A stretch of DNA of 43,541 nucleotides from Streptococcus pseudopneumoniae (GTDB lineage: Bacteria > Bacillota > Bacilli > Lactobacillales > Streptococcaceae), in NCBI RefSeq assembly GCF_001074155.1, contig NZ_JUUZ01000028.1:1-43541 (forward strand), in the 5' to 3' direction. Made by a program: the position numbers and the translations under genes. The notes under the pieces were generated by a model, which ran no database searches, had not been told where the DNA came from, and worked only from the letters and a program-made list of their open reading frames with translations. Position 1 is the stretch's first letter. Every line of letters starts with the position of its first letter. This document shows positions 1 to 9,748 of this stretch, piece by piece.

Positions 1-3000
1 GGAATTACCTTAGTTGTTGAACCATCTTCGAAGGTTGCAGGTGTATCATCATCCATCGGTACATCTGGGTTACCTGGTGTGAATGTTGGTTTACCTGTTT
101 GTGTTTTACCTTGAATATCAGTAGATGTTGTTGGATCAGCTGTTGGAACAACTGGAGTAATCTTAGGTGTGTATGTTGTTTCAGCTGGAGTGCCGTTAGC
201 ATCCTTAGCTTGAACTTTAACTGGAACTACTTCACCTGAGTATGACTTATCAGTTGGTGTAAAGGTTACAACACCTGTTTCTTTATCAACTGTGAAAGTA
301 CCAATAACTTCACCACTTGGAGATTTAGCATCTACAGAAGCCGCCGGTTGACCATTTTCGTCAAGAAGAGTAATGGTATCTTTGTCGATTGGTGCAACTG
401 GATCACCTTCTGTGAAGGTTACAGTACCAGTTTGAACCACACCTTGAGGTGCAACTGATTCAGCTGGAGTTGCTGTTGGTGTTACTGGAGTTACTGTTGG
501 TGTGTAGGTAGCTGTTACTGGTGTACCGTTCTTATCGACACGTTTAACAGTCACGCCTGTTCCTTTACCTGTGAATGATTTTTCTGGAACAAATGTTACT
601 GTTCCATCTGGTGCTACTGTGTATGTACCTTCACCTGGAATTGTCTTAGTTGTTGATCCATCGTCAAATGTTGCTGGAACATCATCATCCATTGGTACGC
701 TTGGGTTACCTTCTGTAAAGTTAGGTTTACCTGTTTGTTCTTGACCTTGTTTGTCAGTTGATGTTGCATCTTCAGCTGTTGGAACAACTGGAGTAATCTT
801 AGGTGTGTATGTTGTTTCTACAGCAGTACCGTTAGCATCTTTAGCTTGAACCTTAACGGCAACAACATCACCTGAGTATGACTTGTCAGTTGGTGTGAAG
901 GTTACAACACCTGTTGCTTTATCAACTGTGAAAGTACCGATTTCTTTACCTTCTGGCGACTTAGCAACTACTGATGTAGCTGATTGACCATTTTCGTCAA
1001 GAAGAGTAATCGTATCCTTGTCGATTGGTGCAACTGGGTCACCTTCTGTGAAGGTAACAGTACCAGTTTGAACTACACCTTGAGGTGCTACTGATTCAGC
1101 TGGAGTTGCTGTTGGTGTTACTGGGGTTACTGTTGGTGTGTATTTAGCTGTTACTGGTGTACCGTTCTTATCGACACGTTTAACAGTCACGCCTGTTCCT
1201 GTGCCTGTGAATGATTTCTCTGGGACAAATGTGACTGTTCCATCTGGAGCTACTGTGTAGGTTCCTTCACCTTGGATAGTCTTCGTTGTTGAACCATCTT
1301 CGAATGTTGCTGGTGTATCATCATCCATTGGAACTACTGGATCACCTTCTGTAAACTTAGGTTTACCTGTTTGGGTTTGACCTTGTTTATCTGTTGAAGT
1401 TACATCTTCAGCTGTTGGGGTTACTGGAGTTACTGTTGGGGTGTATTTAGCAGTAACTGGTGTACCGTTCTTATCGACACGTTTAACGGTCACGCCTGTT
1501 CCTGTGCCTGTGAATGATTTCTCTGGGACAAATGTGACTGTTCCATCTGGAGCTACTGTGTAGGTTCCTTCACCTGGAATTGTCTTCGTTGTTGAACCAT
1601 CTTCGAAGGTTGCTGGTGTATCATCATCCATTGGTACACGGCTATCGCCTTCAGTAAATACAGGTTTACCAGTTTGTGTAGCACCTTGGATATCTGTAGT
1701 TTCAACTGGTGTTGCAGTTGGGGTTACTGGGGTTACTGTTGGTGTGTAGGTTGCTGAAGCTTTTGTTCCGTTCTTATCTTCGCGAACAACTGTCACAGCT
1801 GGTGCAGTTCCGACAAATGATTTCTCTGGTACAAATGTAACAGTACCGTCTGCTGCTACTGTGTAAGTACCAACACCTTCAACTGTCTTAGTTGTTGAAC
1901 CATCTTCAAATGTTGCTGGAACATCTTCGTTGATTGGAACAGTTTTTTCTACTCCATCAACTGTAACAGTTCCACCCTTGAATTCAGGCTTACCTTTTTG
2001 AGTTGCGCCTTGGATGTCTGTTGTTTCAGCTGGTGTTGCAGTTGGTGTGACTGGAACAATCTCAGGTGTGTAAGTTGTATCAACCTTGATTCCGTTTGTG
2101 CTTTCAGCTTGAACCTTAACAGGCGTTACTTTACCTGTGTAAGACTTATCAGTTGGTGTGAATGTTACAGTACCAGTTGCTGGGTTGATCGCGAATGTAC
2201 CGATTGGTGTTGTTCCATCTTCAGCATAAGCTGGTGTAGTTGAAACTTCGTTACCATCTTTATCTAGCAATGTGTAGCTATTGTCTTTAATGGTAATAGC
2301 TTTATCTTCACCATTTACTTGAACAGTTGTTCCTGCAAAGGTTGGTGTACCGGTTTGAGTCGCACCTTGGATATCTTTTGAAGTTGCAGGGCTTGCAGTT
2401 GGAACTGCTGGCACAACCGTTGGTGTGTAGGTCGCATCTGAAGTAATGGTTGCAGTCTTACCATTAGCATTTGTAATAGTAGCAGTTGCCTGAACAGTTA
2501 CTCCTTTTGCAGTACCGACAAAGTCTTTTTCTGGCGTAAATGTTACTGCTCCAGTCGTTGGGTCGATAGTATAGCTACCTTCACCTGCTACTGTCACTGT
2601 TGTTTCATCAGTTGGTTGACCAGTTGCGGGATCCACCAATTTCTTACTTGTGATTTTCGCAGTCTTATCGTTACTCAAATCAAAGGTTGGTGTTTGTGTT
2701 TGAGGAACATTTTGAACATCCTCAGAAACCTTGTTTGTAGGAGTCACCGTAATTGGAGTTACAGTTGGAGTGTACTTAGCCGTAGCAGTCTTGAGGTATT
2801 CATCACGAACTGTTCCATCTTTATCTCTTCCGACAGGTGCAGTCAATGATACAGTAATACCTTTTGCAGTACCAGTAAATCCTGGTTCTGGAACAAAGGT
2901 AACTTCTCCTGTAGCGTCATTGATTGAGTATGTTCCTTCGCCTGCTACTGTTACAGAGGTTGCATTGGTTACTTGACCAGTCGCTGGGTCCACCAATTTA

Positions 3001-3120
3001 GCAGGGTGTTCCAAGCTTGGAGTGACAGAGATCTTGTCGCCATTAGCATTAGTTGTAGTTGTGTTAAAGGTTGGGGTACCAATTTGAGTCGCACCTTGGA
3101 CATCTGTTGAAGTCTTATCT
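1..3120 (-). repeat. Tandem CshA fibril repeats (coding)
   Basis: About 3.1 kb of imperfect tandem repeats are visible directly in the DNA. Two unit types occur. A short unit of 303 bp (101 residues) is exemplified by the recurrence of gttactgg(a/g)gttactgttgg at 1117 and 1420. A longer unit of about 333 bp (111 residues) carries gttggaacaactggagtaat at 142 and 778. Copies nearest the window start are almost identical in DNA sequence. Copies nearer the protein N-terminus (2000-3100) are more diverged. Confidence 0.85.
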
Positions 3121-5810
3121 ACCCCTTCAATTTCCGTTGGTGTAACAGTTGGGATATAAAGACCATCCATAGTATTCAAAACAGTATCTACATTGGCTTC
3201 ATCAGCTGGGAATTTTGTTGACCAACCAGTATCGTAGCCATTGCTGTCCGTACGACGGATAGAGATTCCATCAGCCGTTCCTAAGAAGTGATCTTCTGGG
3301 ATGAATTCCACATCAACAGAAGTTCCGTTTGGAGTGATCTTATATTTCCCTTGACCAGCTACAGCATAGTAGCCATCTGCGCCAGGTGTTACGACTTGCC
3401 CTGTACGGTTATCGATCATTTGTGGAGCTACTGTTTCATCAATTTTTGCTGACTCAGTTAGGCTATAGCCTTGCAAACCTCGAGCAGTAAAGGCAACGGT
3501 TGCTGTTTGTTTGGCACCTTGAGGACCAGTTGTTTCTTTGACTTCTCCTTTTGGTGGGTGAGTGATTTGAGTCTTAAAGTCCTCAACCTCCCCTGAAAAG
3601 GCCATTCCTGTCGGGCTCTCAATTTGAGCAGCATCCTTAGCAATTCGTAACCGTACTCCTAGTTCGTTGACACTAGGATCGATATAGGTTTTGCTCTTGG
3701 TGAATCTTAGGGTAACGGCTCCATCCTTAGTAATGGTTGCTAAATCAGAGCGTTCGTCTTCATCAAAGGTACCGTTTTGGTTAAAGTCAACCCAACCATA
3801 AATATTGGCTTGAGGCGCCCCGTCTGTATGAGCTTCAACAGTAATCGTATAATTCCCTGGTTTTGTACGATCCATCTTGATCAACTCATTGGTTTTTCCT
3901 TTGAGGTCATTCGGAAGCAATTGGTCGATGCCTTCATCAGCCGTTGTCGCTTTATCGTCACCAGTCCAATCAAGGGTATTGTTTTCATCCATATCAGGAC
4001 TCAAGTGGCCGAGATAAGGTTGGTTTACTTTCTTACCGGTAATCCCATCCACAGTTGCAATTGAATGAATCGCCTTACCGTATGATTCAGGCGCATCTCC
4101 TTCATCAAGTGGGAAGAAACCAAGCATTGCTGATTGTTTACCTGAAGATGCGATATATAATCCAATTTCAGAAGCCCCCTTTGTCATAACAAGGGGAACA
4201 GCAAATTTACTAGCTGATACGTTTGGACCAAAGACACCCGTTCCAAGTCCAGCAGTTGTTAAATCAGCACTTTGAAAATACTTCCAGGCAACTGCTTTTT
4301 TGTCTGGCCCCGCTTGCGTGGAATCACGAAGTTGTTGTGTATTCCAATTTCGAATTTCAATTCCTTCAACCGGAACTGGTTTAAAATAACTAAAATTATT
4401 CGCTGGGTCAAAATAATAAGTAAGATCTTGTGGGGCATAAGTTCTAGTTGACTTATCACCATTCTTATACCATTCACCAATGTGTTGCCATCCTTCTCCG
4501 TTGGTGGTGAACATAACCACCTCACCTGGGTTAGCGGACTCGCCATCTGCCATGACAACGGCTGGTCTAACTACTTTACCACGGAAAGTAGCGGAGACTT
4601 CAAACTGAACCCCAATATTACCGCCGTTCAAGTCGGAACTGATGGTTGTTTTTTTAGTACCAGTATTGATGCCTTCTGTTCGTACTTCTGTCCAGCGATT
4701 TTGAGCTTCAGCAATAACTTTGGCTTCCTCACCAGCAGCAAATGCAGCTTTGGTAGTCCTATCAGAACTCCCACTCACATAACCATTTCTAGCATTTGGA
4801 TCATAGGTAGCTTTTTCAGCTTCTGTAGCTCCTCGTTCTTCTAACCGCTTTTTGTAGATTTCTGTCGCTTGGAAGGGTTTCAAAGACTTAACCTTGATGG
4901 TTACCACATAGCCCGGCATAATTTCTTTAGTATATGTAGCACCAACTTGAAGTGCAAGTTTGCCATCTGATGTAGTCGTTGTACCTGTCCAGTTAGCAGT
5001 ATCCCCAAAGTCCAACCAAGAGATTTGACTAGCAAGGTCTGCGGCTTTTACATTTGTTGTAAAGCCTGGTTTTTCAACTTTCGGTGTAGAAGTTGCGTCT
5101 ACAACATCTGCACCAATTCCAGTAGCTGTTGCTGTATCAGCTCGGAAGGCTGTATTTTTGTCAATCTCTTTACCATTACGAGGGTCGTTTTTACCTGTAT
5201 TCGCGATTGCGTTTGTACCTTCAGCTGGTTTTGTGTTTTCTGCAGGTTTTCCAGTTGTTGCTTCTGTCTTATCAGCAGTTGCTACTTTTTCTTCAGCTAC
5301 AACTTTTTCTTTGTTTTTAAGTTTAGCATTGACAGTTGTTACAAGTGATTGATAAGCCGCATCCAACTCAGCTTGACTTGTAGCAGAACTAAGTACATTT
5401 TTAGCATTAGCAAGAGCTACTTTAAGAATTTCAACACTCTCGTCTGTCTTGCTGCTGTATTTACCATTTGCTAAGTTTGCTTCAATTTCAGCAACGTAAG
5501 TTGCCAATTTGTCGCTATTAAGCTCAGGTTTTACTTCAGTAGAAACTGCAGGCGCTGCTTCTGCTTGATACGTTACTTCTTTAGCAGGTGCTGCTTCTGC
5601 TGCTTCTGTAGTTACAGGAGCCTCTGTTTTGTCTGCTTCTGTTGTAGTTGCAACTCCATCAACTTGTTTTTCTTGTGTTACTTCATCAGCTCCAACACCT
5701 GTAGCCGTTCCGAGCATCACTAACGTTCCGAGTAAGACCGAGCAAACTCCTACATGAAGCTTACGGATCGAGAATCGACTAATTCGGTCGTTAAACAGAT
5801 CATTTTTCAT
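1..5810 (-). CDS. cshA: CshA-type giant cell-wall fibril adhesin (3' end outside window)
   Basis: The reading frame is open from the ATG at 5810 to the left edge, giving about 1936 residues with no stop; the C-terminus and any LPXTG anchor lie outside. GGAGGT sits 8-9 nt before the ATG. Residues 13-29 (FSIRKLHVGVCSVLLGT) are a YSIRK-type signal peptide, with likely cleavage near residue 41. A Thr/Ala/Lys-rich, probably disordered or helical segment follows to about residue 290, then a non-repetitive region to about residue 890. That region contains the motifs GWVDFNQNGTFDEDE and, near residue 742, GEVEDF, typical of these surface proteins. From about residue 890 the protein is tandem repeats with the cores YTPTVTPVTPTA, TYTVAPDGTVTFVPEKSF and QGATQTGKP, matching CshA fibril repeats. 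In S. gordonii, CshA forms fibrils and binds fibronectin through its non-repetitive region. The exact ortholog is uncertain, but the family is clear. It has its own promoter and is separated from rpoC by a terminator. Confidence 0.85.
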   Translation of the reverse strand, partial: MKNDLFNDRISRFSIRKLHVGVCSVLLGTLVMLGTATGVGADEVTQEKQVDGVATTTEADKTEAPVTTEAAEAAPAKEVTYQAEAAPAVSTEVKPELNSDKLATYVAEIEANLANGKYSSKTDESVEILKVALANAKNVLSSATSQAELDAAYQSLVTTVNAKLKNKEKVVAEEKVATADKTEATTGKPAENTKPAEGTNAIANTGKNDPRNGKEIDKNTAFRADTATATGIGADVVDATSTPKVEKPGFTTNVKAADLASQISWLDFGDTANWTGTTTTSDGKLALQVGATYTKEIMPGYVVTIKVKSLKPFQATEIYKKRLEERGATEAEKATYDPNARNGYVSGSSDRTTKAAFAAGEEAKVIAEAQNRWTEVRTEGINTGTKKTTISSDLNGGNIGVQFEVSATFRGKVVRPAVVMADGESANPGEVVMFTTNGEGWQHIGEWYKNGDKSTRTYAPQDLTYYFDPANNFSYFKPVPVEGIEIRNWNTQQLRDSTQAGPDKKAVAWKYFQSADLTTAGLGTGVFGPNVSASKFAVPLVMTKGASEIGLYIASSGKQSAMLGFFPLDEGDAPESYGKAIHSIATVDGITGKKVNQPYLGHLSPDMDENNTLDWTGDDKATTADEGIDQLLPNDLKGKTNELIKMDRTKPGNYTITVEAHTDGAPQANIYGWVDFNQNGTFDEDERSDLATITKDGAVTLRFTKSKTYIDPSVNELGVRLRIAKDAAQIESPTGMAFSGEVEDFKTQITHPPKGEVKETTGPQGAKQTATVAFTARGLQGYSLTESAKIDETVAPQMIDNRTGQVVTPGADGYYAVAGQGKYKITPNGTSVDVEFIPEDHFLGTADGISIRRTDSNGYDTGWSTKFPADEANVDTVLNTMDGLYIPTVTPTEIEGVDKTSTDVQGATQIGTPTFNTTTTNANGDKISVTPSLEHPAKLVDPATGQVTNATSVTVAGEGTYSINDATGEVTFVPEPGFTGTAKGITVSLTAPVGRDKDGTVRDEYLKTATAKYTPTVTPITVTPTNKVSEDVQNVPQTQTPTFDLSNDKTAKITSKKLVDPATGQPTDETTVTVAGEGSYTIDPTTGAVTFTPEKDFVGTAKGVTVQATATITNANGKTATITSDATYTPTVVPAVPTASPATSKDIQGATQTGTPTFAGTTVQVNGEDKAITIKDNSYTLLDKDGNEVSTTPAYAEDGTTPIGTFAINPATGTVTFTPTDKSYTGKVTPVKVQAESTNGIKVDTTYTPEIVPVTPTATPAETTDIQGATQKGKPEFKGGTVTVDGVEKTVPINEDVPATFEDGSTTKTVEGVGTYTVAADGTVTFVPEKSFVGTAPAVTVVREDKNGTKASATYTPTVTPVTPTATPVETTDIQGATQTGKPVFTEGDSRVPMDDDTPATFEDGSTTKTIPGEGTYTVAPDGTVTFVPEKSFTGTGTGVTVKRVDKNGTPVTAKYTPTVTPVTPTAEDVTSTDKQGQTQTGKPKFTEGDPVVPMDDDTPATFEDGSTTKTIQGEGTYTVAPDGTVTFVPEKSFTGTGTGVTVKRVDKNGTPVTAKYTPTVTPVTPTATPAESVAPQGVVQTGTVTFTEGDPVAPIDKDTITLLDENGQSATSVVAKSPEGKEIGTFTVDKATGVVTFTPTDKSYSGDVVAVKVQAKDANGTAVETTYTPKITPVVPTAEDATSTDKQGQEQTGKPNFTEGNPSVPMDDDVPATFDDGSTTKTIPGEGTYTVAPDGTVTFVPEKSFTGKGTGVTVKRVDKNGTPVTATYTPTVTPVTPTATPAESVAPQGVVQTGTVTFTEGDPVAPIDKDTITLLDENGQPAASVDAKSPSGEVIGTFTVDKETGVVTFTPTDKSYSGEVVPVKVQAKDANGTPAETTYTPKITPVVPTADPTTSTDIQGKTQTGKPTFTPGNPDVPMDDDTPATFEDGSTTKVI
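142..1413 (-). repeat. 636-bp higher-order repeat, two copies
   Basis: Corresponding landmarks recur exactly 636 bp apart: gttggaacaactggagtaat at 142 and 778, and gttactgg(a/g)gttactgttgg at 481 and 1117. One short plus one long fibril repeat (212 codons) has therefore been duplicated as a block, keeping frame. Substitutions between the copies are few. Confidence 0.75.
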
Positions 5811-5896
5811 GATTTACCTCCAATACCCTTTAGGGAGTGTATATATTGTTATATTTTATGCATTGTTTTTCAAAACCTCTAAACATGCAACGTCTT

Positions 5897-5924
5897 ATTT
5901 TAGCACTATTATACTTAAAATCAA
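5897..5924 (-). promoter_or_regulatory. Candidate cshA promoter
   Basis: On the minus strand there is a TTGATT -35 (5919-5924), a 16-nt spacer and a TAAAAT -10 (5897-5902) preceded by TGC, an extended -10. The leader would be about 80 nt. A TATAAT at 5908-5913 lacks a good -35 and is the alternative. Confidence 0.45.
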
Positions 5925-5954
5925 AGCATTATGCTCATCATTTTGAGACATAAA

Positions 5955-5970
5955 ATTAAGTTAACTTAAT
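5955..5970. promoter_or_regulatory. 16-bp perfect palindrome upstream of cshA
   Basis: The sequence attaagttaacttaat is a perfect 16-bp dyad about 30 bp upstream of the candidate cshA -35 box. It is a plausible dimeric regulator site. No regulator can be named from sequence. Confidence 0.4.
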
Positions 5971-6029
5971 CTCAATTTATTGCCATTTTTCAGAAAATTT
6001 GCATATAATTTTCAGGGTTCAAACATGCC

Positions 6030-6053
6030 AAAAGAGGGGGAAGCCCCTCTTTT
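6030..6053 (-). terminator. Terminator after rpoC
   Basis: A 10-bp stem (AAAAGAGGGG paired with CCCCTCTTTT) with a 4-nt loop ends in T residues on the minus strand, 13 nt beyond the rpoC stop. The run of A on the other side could also let it work for plus-strand transcription. Confidence 0.85.
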
Positions 6054-6065
6054 AACTAAATAAGG

Positions 6066-9000
6066 TTATTCACTTGTTCCCACAGTCTCTACTTGGACAT
6101 CCACTTGCTCTTCCTCTTGTGAATCTGCAAGGAGGGATTCTTCGTTGACTGCTTGTGGTTCAAGGTTACGGTAACGTGCCATACCTGTACCAGCTGGGAT
6201 GATCTTACCGATGATAACATTTTCCTTGAGACCAAGGAGATGGTCTTTCTTACCACGGATAGCTGCATCTGTAAGGACACGAGTTGTTTCCTGGAAGGAA
6301 GCAGCTGACAAGAAACTATTGGTTTCAAGTGAGGCTTTGGTGATTCCCATAAGGACTGGGCGACCAGTTGCTGGAACACCACCTGCGATAAGAACATCTT
6401 TGTTGGCATCTGTAAAGTCGTTGATGTCCATGAGAGTACCCATAAGAAGGTCTGTATCCCCTGGATCCATGACACGAACTTTGCGGATCATTTGACGAAC
6501 CATTACCTCGATGTGTTTGTCACCGATTTCTACCCCTTGGCTACGGTATACTTTTTGTACTTCACCGAGGAGGTAAGTTTCAACTGACAAGACATCACGT
6601 ACAGCAAGGAGACGTTTTGGTTGGATAGAACCTTCTGTCAATGCTGCACCACGAGAGATTTGATCTCCAACTTGGACACGCATACGGGCTGTGAATGGTA
6701 CCACGTATTCGCCTTCGCCAGTTTCACCTTTAACGAAGACTTTCTTAGTACGAGTTGAAGCATCTTCTTCGATTGCTGTAACTTCCCCTTTGACTTCTGT
6801 GATGACCGCTTCCCCTTTAGGATTGCGGGCTTCAAAGATTTCTTGGACACGAGGAAGACCCTGAGTGATATCGGTATTTGAGGCAACACCACCCGTGTGG
6901 AAGGTACGCATTGTAAGCTGTGTACCAGGTTCCCCGATAGATTGGGCAGCGATTGTACCAACTGCTTCACCAACTTCAACCGCATCACCAGTCGCCAAGT
7001 TGATACCATAACAGTGACGGCAGACACCATGACGAGTGTTACATGTAAATACAGAGCGGATAGTCACTTCTTCAACACCGGCATTAACGATTTCACGCGC
7101 CTTGTCTTCTGTGATCAATTCATTTGGACCGATGATAACTGCACCAGTTTCTGGGTGTTTAACAGTTTTCTTAGTGTAACGACCATTGAGACGTTCTTCG
7201 AGAGACTCAATCATCTCTTTACCTTCAGTAATAGAACGGATCAAGAGACCACGGTCAGTTCCACAGTCATCCTCACGAATGATAACGTCTTGGGCAACGT
7301 CAACCAAACGACGAGTCAAGTAACCTGAGTCGGCTGTCTTAAGGGCCGTATCGGTCATACCTTTACGGGCACCGTGAGTTGAGAAGAACATTTCAAGTAC
7401 TGACAAACCTTCGCGGAAGTTTGAAAGGATTGGCAATTCCATGATACGTCCGTTCGGAGCAGCCATCAGACCACGCATACCGGCAAGCTGTGAGAAGTTT
7501 GAGATGTTACCACGGGCTCCAGAGTCCATCATCATAACGATAGGGTTCTTAGGATCTTGGTTGGCAACCAAACGTTTCTCGAGTTTTTCACGGGCAGCAC
7601 GCCATTCAGCTGTAACAGCATTGTAGCGCTCGTCATCTGTGATCATACCTCGACGGAATTGTTTTGTGATTTGTTCTACACGTTTGTGTGATTCTTCGAT
7701 GATTTCAGCCTTGTCTTCAACGACTGGAATATCAGCAATACCCACTGTCAAACCTGCAAGAGTTGAATGGTGGTAACCGAGGTTCTTCATACGGTCAAGT
7801 AGGGCAGATGTTTCTGTTGTACGGAAACGTTTGAAGATTTCAGCGATGATATTTCCAAGGTTTTTCTTCTTGAATGGCGGGTTGAGTTCAAGTCCATCGA
7901 TAGCTTCCTTGATATTTCCACCTAATGGCAAGAAGTACTTAGTCGGAACACCTTCTGTCAAGTTAGCGTTTGTTGGTTCTTGCAAGTAAGGTAGTCCTTC
8001 TGGCATGATATCGTTGAAGAGAATTTTACCAACAGTTGTAAGCAAGATTTTGTGTTTTTGCTCTTCTGTCCATGGTTTGTTAAGGCTATCTGTTGCGATA
8101 CCAACACGTGAGTGAAGGTGAACATAACCATTACGGTAAGCCATGACAGCTTCGTCACGGTCCTTGAAGACCATACCTTCGCCTTCACGACCAGCTTCTT
8201 CCATAGTCAAGTAGTAGTTACCCAAAACCATGTCCTGAGATGGCGTAACAACTGGTTTACCATCTTTAGGGTTCAAGATATGCTCAGCAGCAAGCATCAA
8301 GATACGAGCTTCTGCTTGGGCTTCTTCTGAAAGAGGTACGTGGATGGCCATTTGGTCACCGTCAAAGTCGGCATTGTAGGCTTCACAGACAAGTGGGTGC
8401 AAGCGAAGGGCTTTACCGTCAATCAAGACAGGTTCAAAGGCTTGGATACCCAAACGGTGAAGGGTAGGTGCGCGGTTCAAAAGTACTGGGTGTTCTTTGA
8501 TAACTTCTTCCAAGATATCCCAGATACGTTCATCTCCACGTTCTACCAAGCGTTTAGCTGCTTTAACGTTTTGAACGATATCGCGCGCAACGATTTCACG
8601 CATAACGAATGGTTTAAAGAGCTCAATTGCCATTTCACGTGGCACACCACATTGGTACATCTTAAGAGTTGGACCAACGGCAATAACAGAACGTCCTGAG
8701 AAGTCAACACGTTTACCGAGCAAGTTTTGACGGAAGCGTCCTTGTTTCCCTTTGAGCATGTGGCTCAATGATTTAAGTGGACGGCTACCTGGTCCTGTAA
8801 TTGGACGACCACGACGGCCATTGTCAATCAAAGCGTCAACCGCTTCTTGAAGCATACGCTTCTCATTTTGAACGATGATACCTGGTGCGTTCAACTCAAG
8901 CAAACGAGCCAAACGATTGTTACGGTTGATAACACGACGGTAAAGGTCGTTCAAGTCAGATGAGGCAAAACGGCCACCATCCAACTGCAACATTGGACGA

Positions 9001-9716
9001 AGATCTGGTGGAATAACTGGAAGGATGTTAAGAACCATCCATTCAGGCTTGTTTCCAGACTTGTGGAAAGCATCCAAAACATCCAAACGACGGATAGCTT
9101 TCACACGTTTTTGTCCAGTAGCTGTTTTCAACTCTTCTTTGAGTTCAGCAATTTCTTTTTCAAGATCTACTTGTTTCAAGAGGTCTTGGATCGCTTCGGC
9201 ACCCATTTTGGCAACGAATGAACCATGACCAAACTCACGCAAGCGTTCACGGTATTCACGCTCTGTCATGATAGACTTGTGCTCAAGTGGTGTATCTTTT
9301 GGATCAATCACCACATAAGCAGCAAAGTAGATAACTTCCTCGAGGGCACGAGGACTCATGTCAAGAGTCAAGCCCATACGGCTTGGAATCCCCTTGAAAT
9401 ACCAGATATGAGATACAGGAGCTTTTAACTCGATGTGTCCCATACGTTCACGACGAACTTTTGTACGCGTTACTTCAACACCACAACGGTCACAAACAAT
9501 CCCTCTGTAACGAATGCGTTTGTATTTACCACAAGCACATTCCCAGTCTTTTGTAGGACCAAAGATGACTTCGTCAAAGAGTCCTTCACGTTCTGGTTTC
9601 AACGTACGGTAATTGATTGTTTCAGGTTTTTTGACTTCTCCATAAGACCATGAACGGACTTTGCTTGGAGAAGCTAGTGTGATTTGCATACTTTTAAAAC
9701 GATTTACATCAACCAC
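6066..9716 (-). CDS. rpoC: DNA-directed RNA polymerase subunit beta'
   Basis: This is the largest subunit of core RNA polymerase, forming most of the active site with RpoB. The 1216-residue product is close to the usual streptococcal length. The start is GTG at 9716, preceded by AAAGGGAAG; the protein begins (M)[10 protein letters not shown]. The N-terminal zinc-binding Cys cluster ([20 protein letters not shown]) is present. The catalytic magnesium-binding loop NADFDGDQM is at about residues 447-455, and the second Cys cluster ([13 protein letters not shown]) lies in the C-terminal half. The acidic tail [16 protein letters not shown] is normal for the genus. It is co-transcribed with rpoB (32-nt gap) and ends at a strong terminator. 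Confidence 0.98.
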   Translation of the reverse strand: MVDVNRFKSMQITLASPSKVRSWSYGEVKKPETINYRTLKPEREGLFDEVIFGPTKDWECACGKYKRIRYRGIVCDRCGVEVTRTKVRRERMGHIELKAPVSHIWYFKGIPSRMGLTLDMSPRALEEVIYFAAYVVIDPKDTPLEHKSIMTEREYRERLREFGHGSFVAKMGAEAIQDLLKQVDLEKEIAELKEELKTATGQKRVKAIRRLDVLDAFHKSGNKPEWMVLNILPVIPPDLRPMLQLDGGRFASSDLNDLYRRVINRNNRLARLLELNAPGIIVQNEKRMLQEAVDALIDNGRRGRPITGPGSRPLKSLSHMLKGKQGRFRQNLLGKRVDFSGRSVIAVGPTLKMYQCGVPREMAIELFKPFVMREIVARDIVQNVKAAKRLVERGDERIWDILEEVIKEHPVLLNRAPTLHRLGIQAFEPVLIDGKALRLHPLVCEAYNADFDGDQMAIHVPLSEEAQAEARILMLAAEHILNPKDGKPVVTPSQDMVLGNYYLTMEEAGREGEGMVFKDRDEAVMAYRNGYVHLHSRVGIATDSLNKPWTEEQKHKILLTTVGKILFNDIMPEGLPYLQEPTNANLTEGVPTKYFLPLGGNIKEAIDGLELNPPFKKKNLGNIIAEIFKRFRTTETSALLDRMKNLGYHHSTLAGLTVGIADIPVVEDKAEIIEESHKRVEQITKQFRRGMITDDERYNAVTAEWRAAREKLEKRLVANQDPKNPIVMMMDSGARGNISNFSQLAGMRGLMAAPNGRIMELPILSNFREGLSVLEMFFSTHGARKGMTDTALKTADSGYLTRRLVDVAQDVIIREDDCGTDRGLLIRSITEGKEMIESLEERLNGRYTKKTVKHPETGAVIIGPNELITEDKAREIVNAGVEEVTIRSVFTCNTRHGVCRHCYGINLATGDAVEVGEAVGTIAAQSIGEPGTQLTMRTFHTGGVASNTDITQGLPRVQEIFEARNPKGEAVITEVKGEVTAIEEDASTRTKKVFVKGETGEGEYVVPFTARMRVQVGDQISRGAALTEGSIQPKRLLAVRDVLSVETYLLGEVQKVYRSQGVEIGDKHIEVMVRQMIRKVRVMDPGDTDLLMGTLMDINDFTDANKDVLIAGGVPATGRPVLMGITKASLETNSFLSAASFQETTRVLTDAAIRGKKDHLLGLKENVIIGKIIPAGTGMARYRNLEPQAVNEESLLADSQEEEQVDVQVETVGTSE

Positions 9717-9748
9717 TATTTCTTCCCTTTCTATTATAAGTGAACTGC

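Noticed and set aside
1..3120. CRISPR-like regularly spaced repeats
   Set aside because: The units are 303-333 bp, in frame, with no short identical repeat plus variable spacer pattern. They encode fibril-protein repeats.
1998..5352. Several plus-strand open frames of 60-120 residues opposite the adhesin gene
   Set aside because: Compositionally odd (Cys/Ser/Phe-rich) shadows of the repetitive minus-strand gene, with no ribosome sites.
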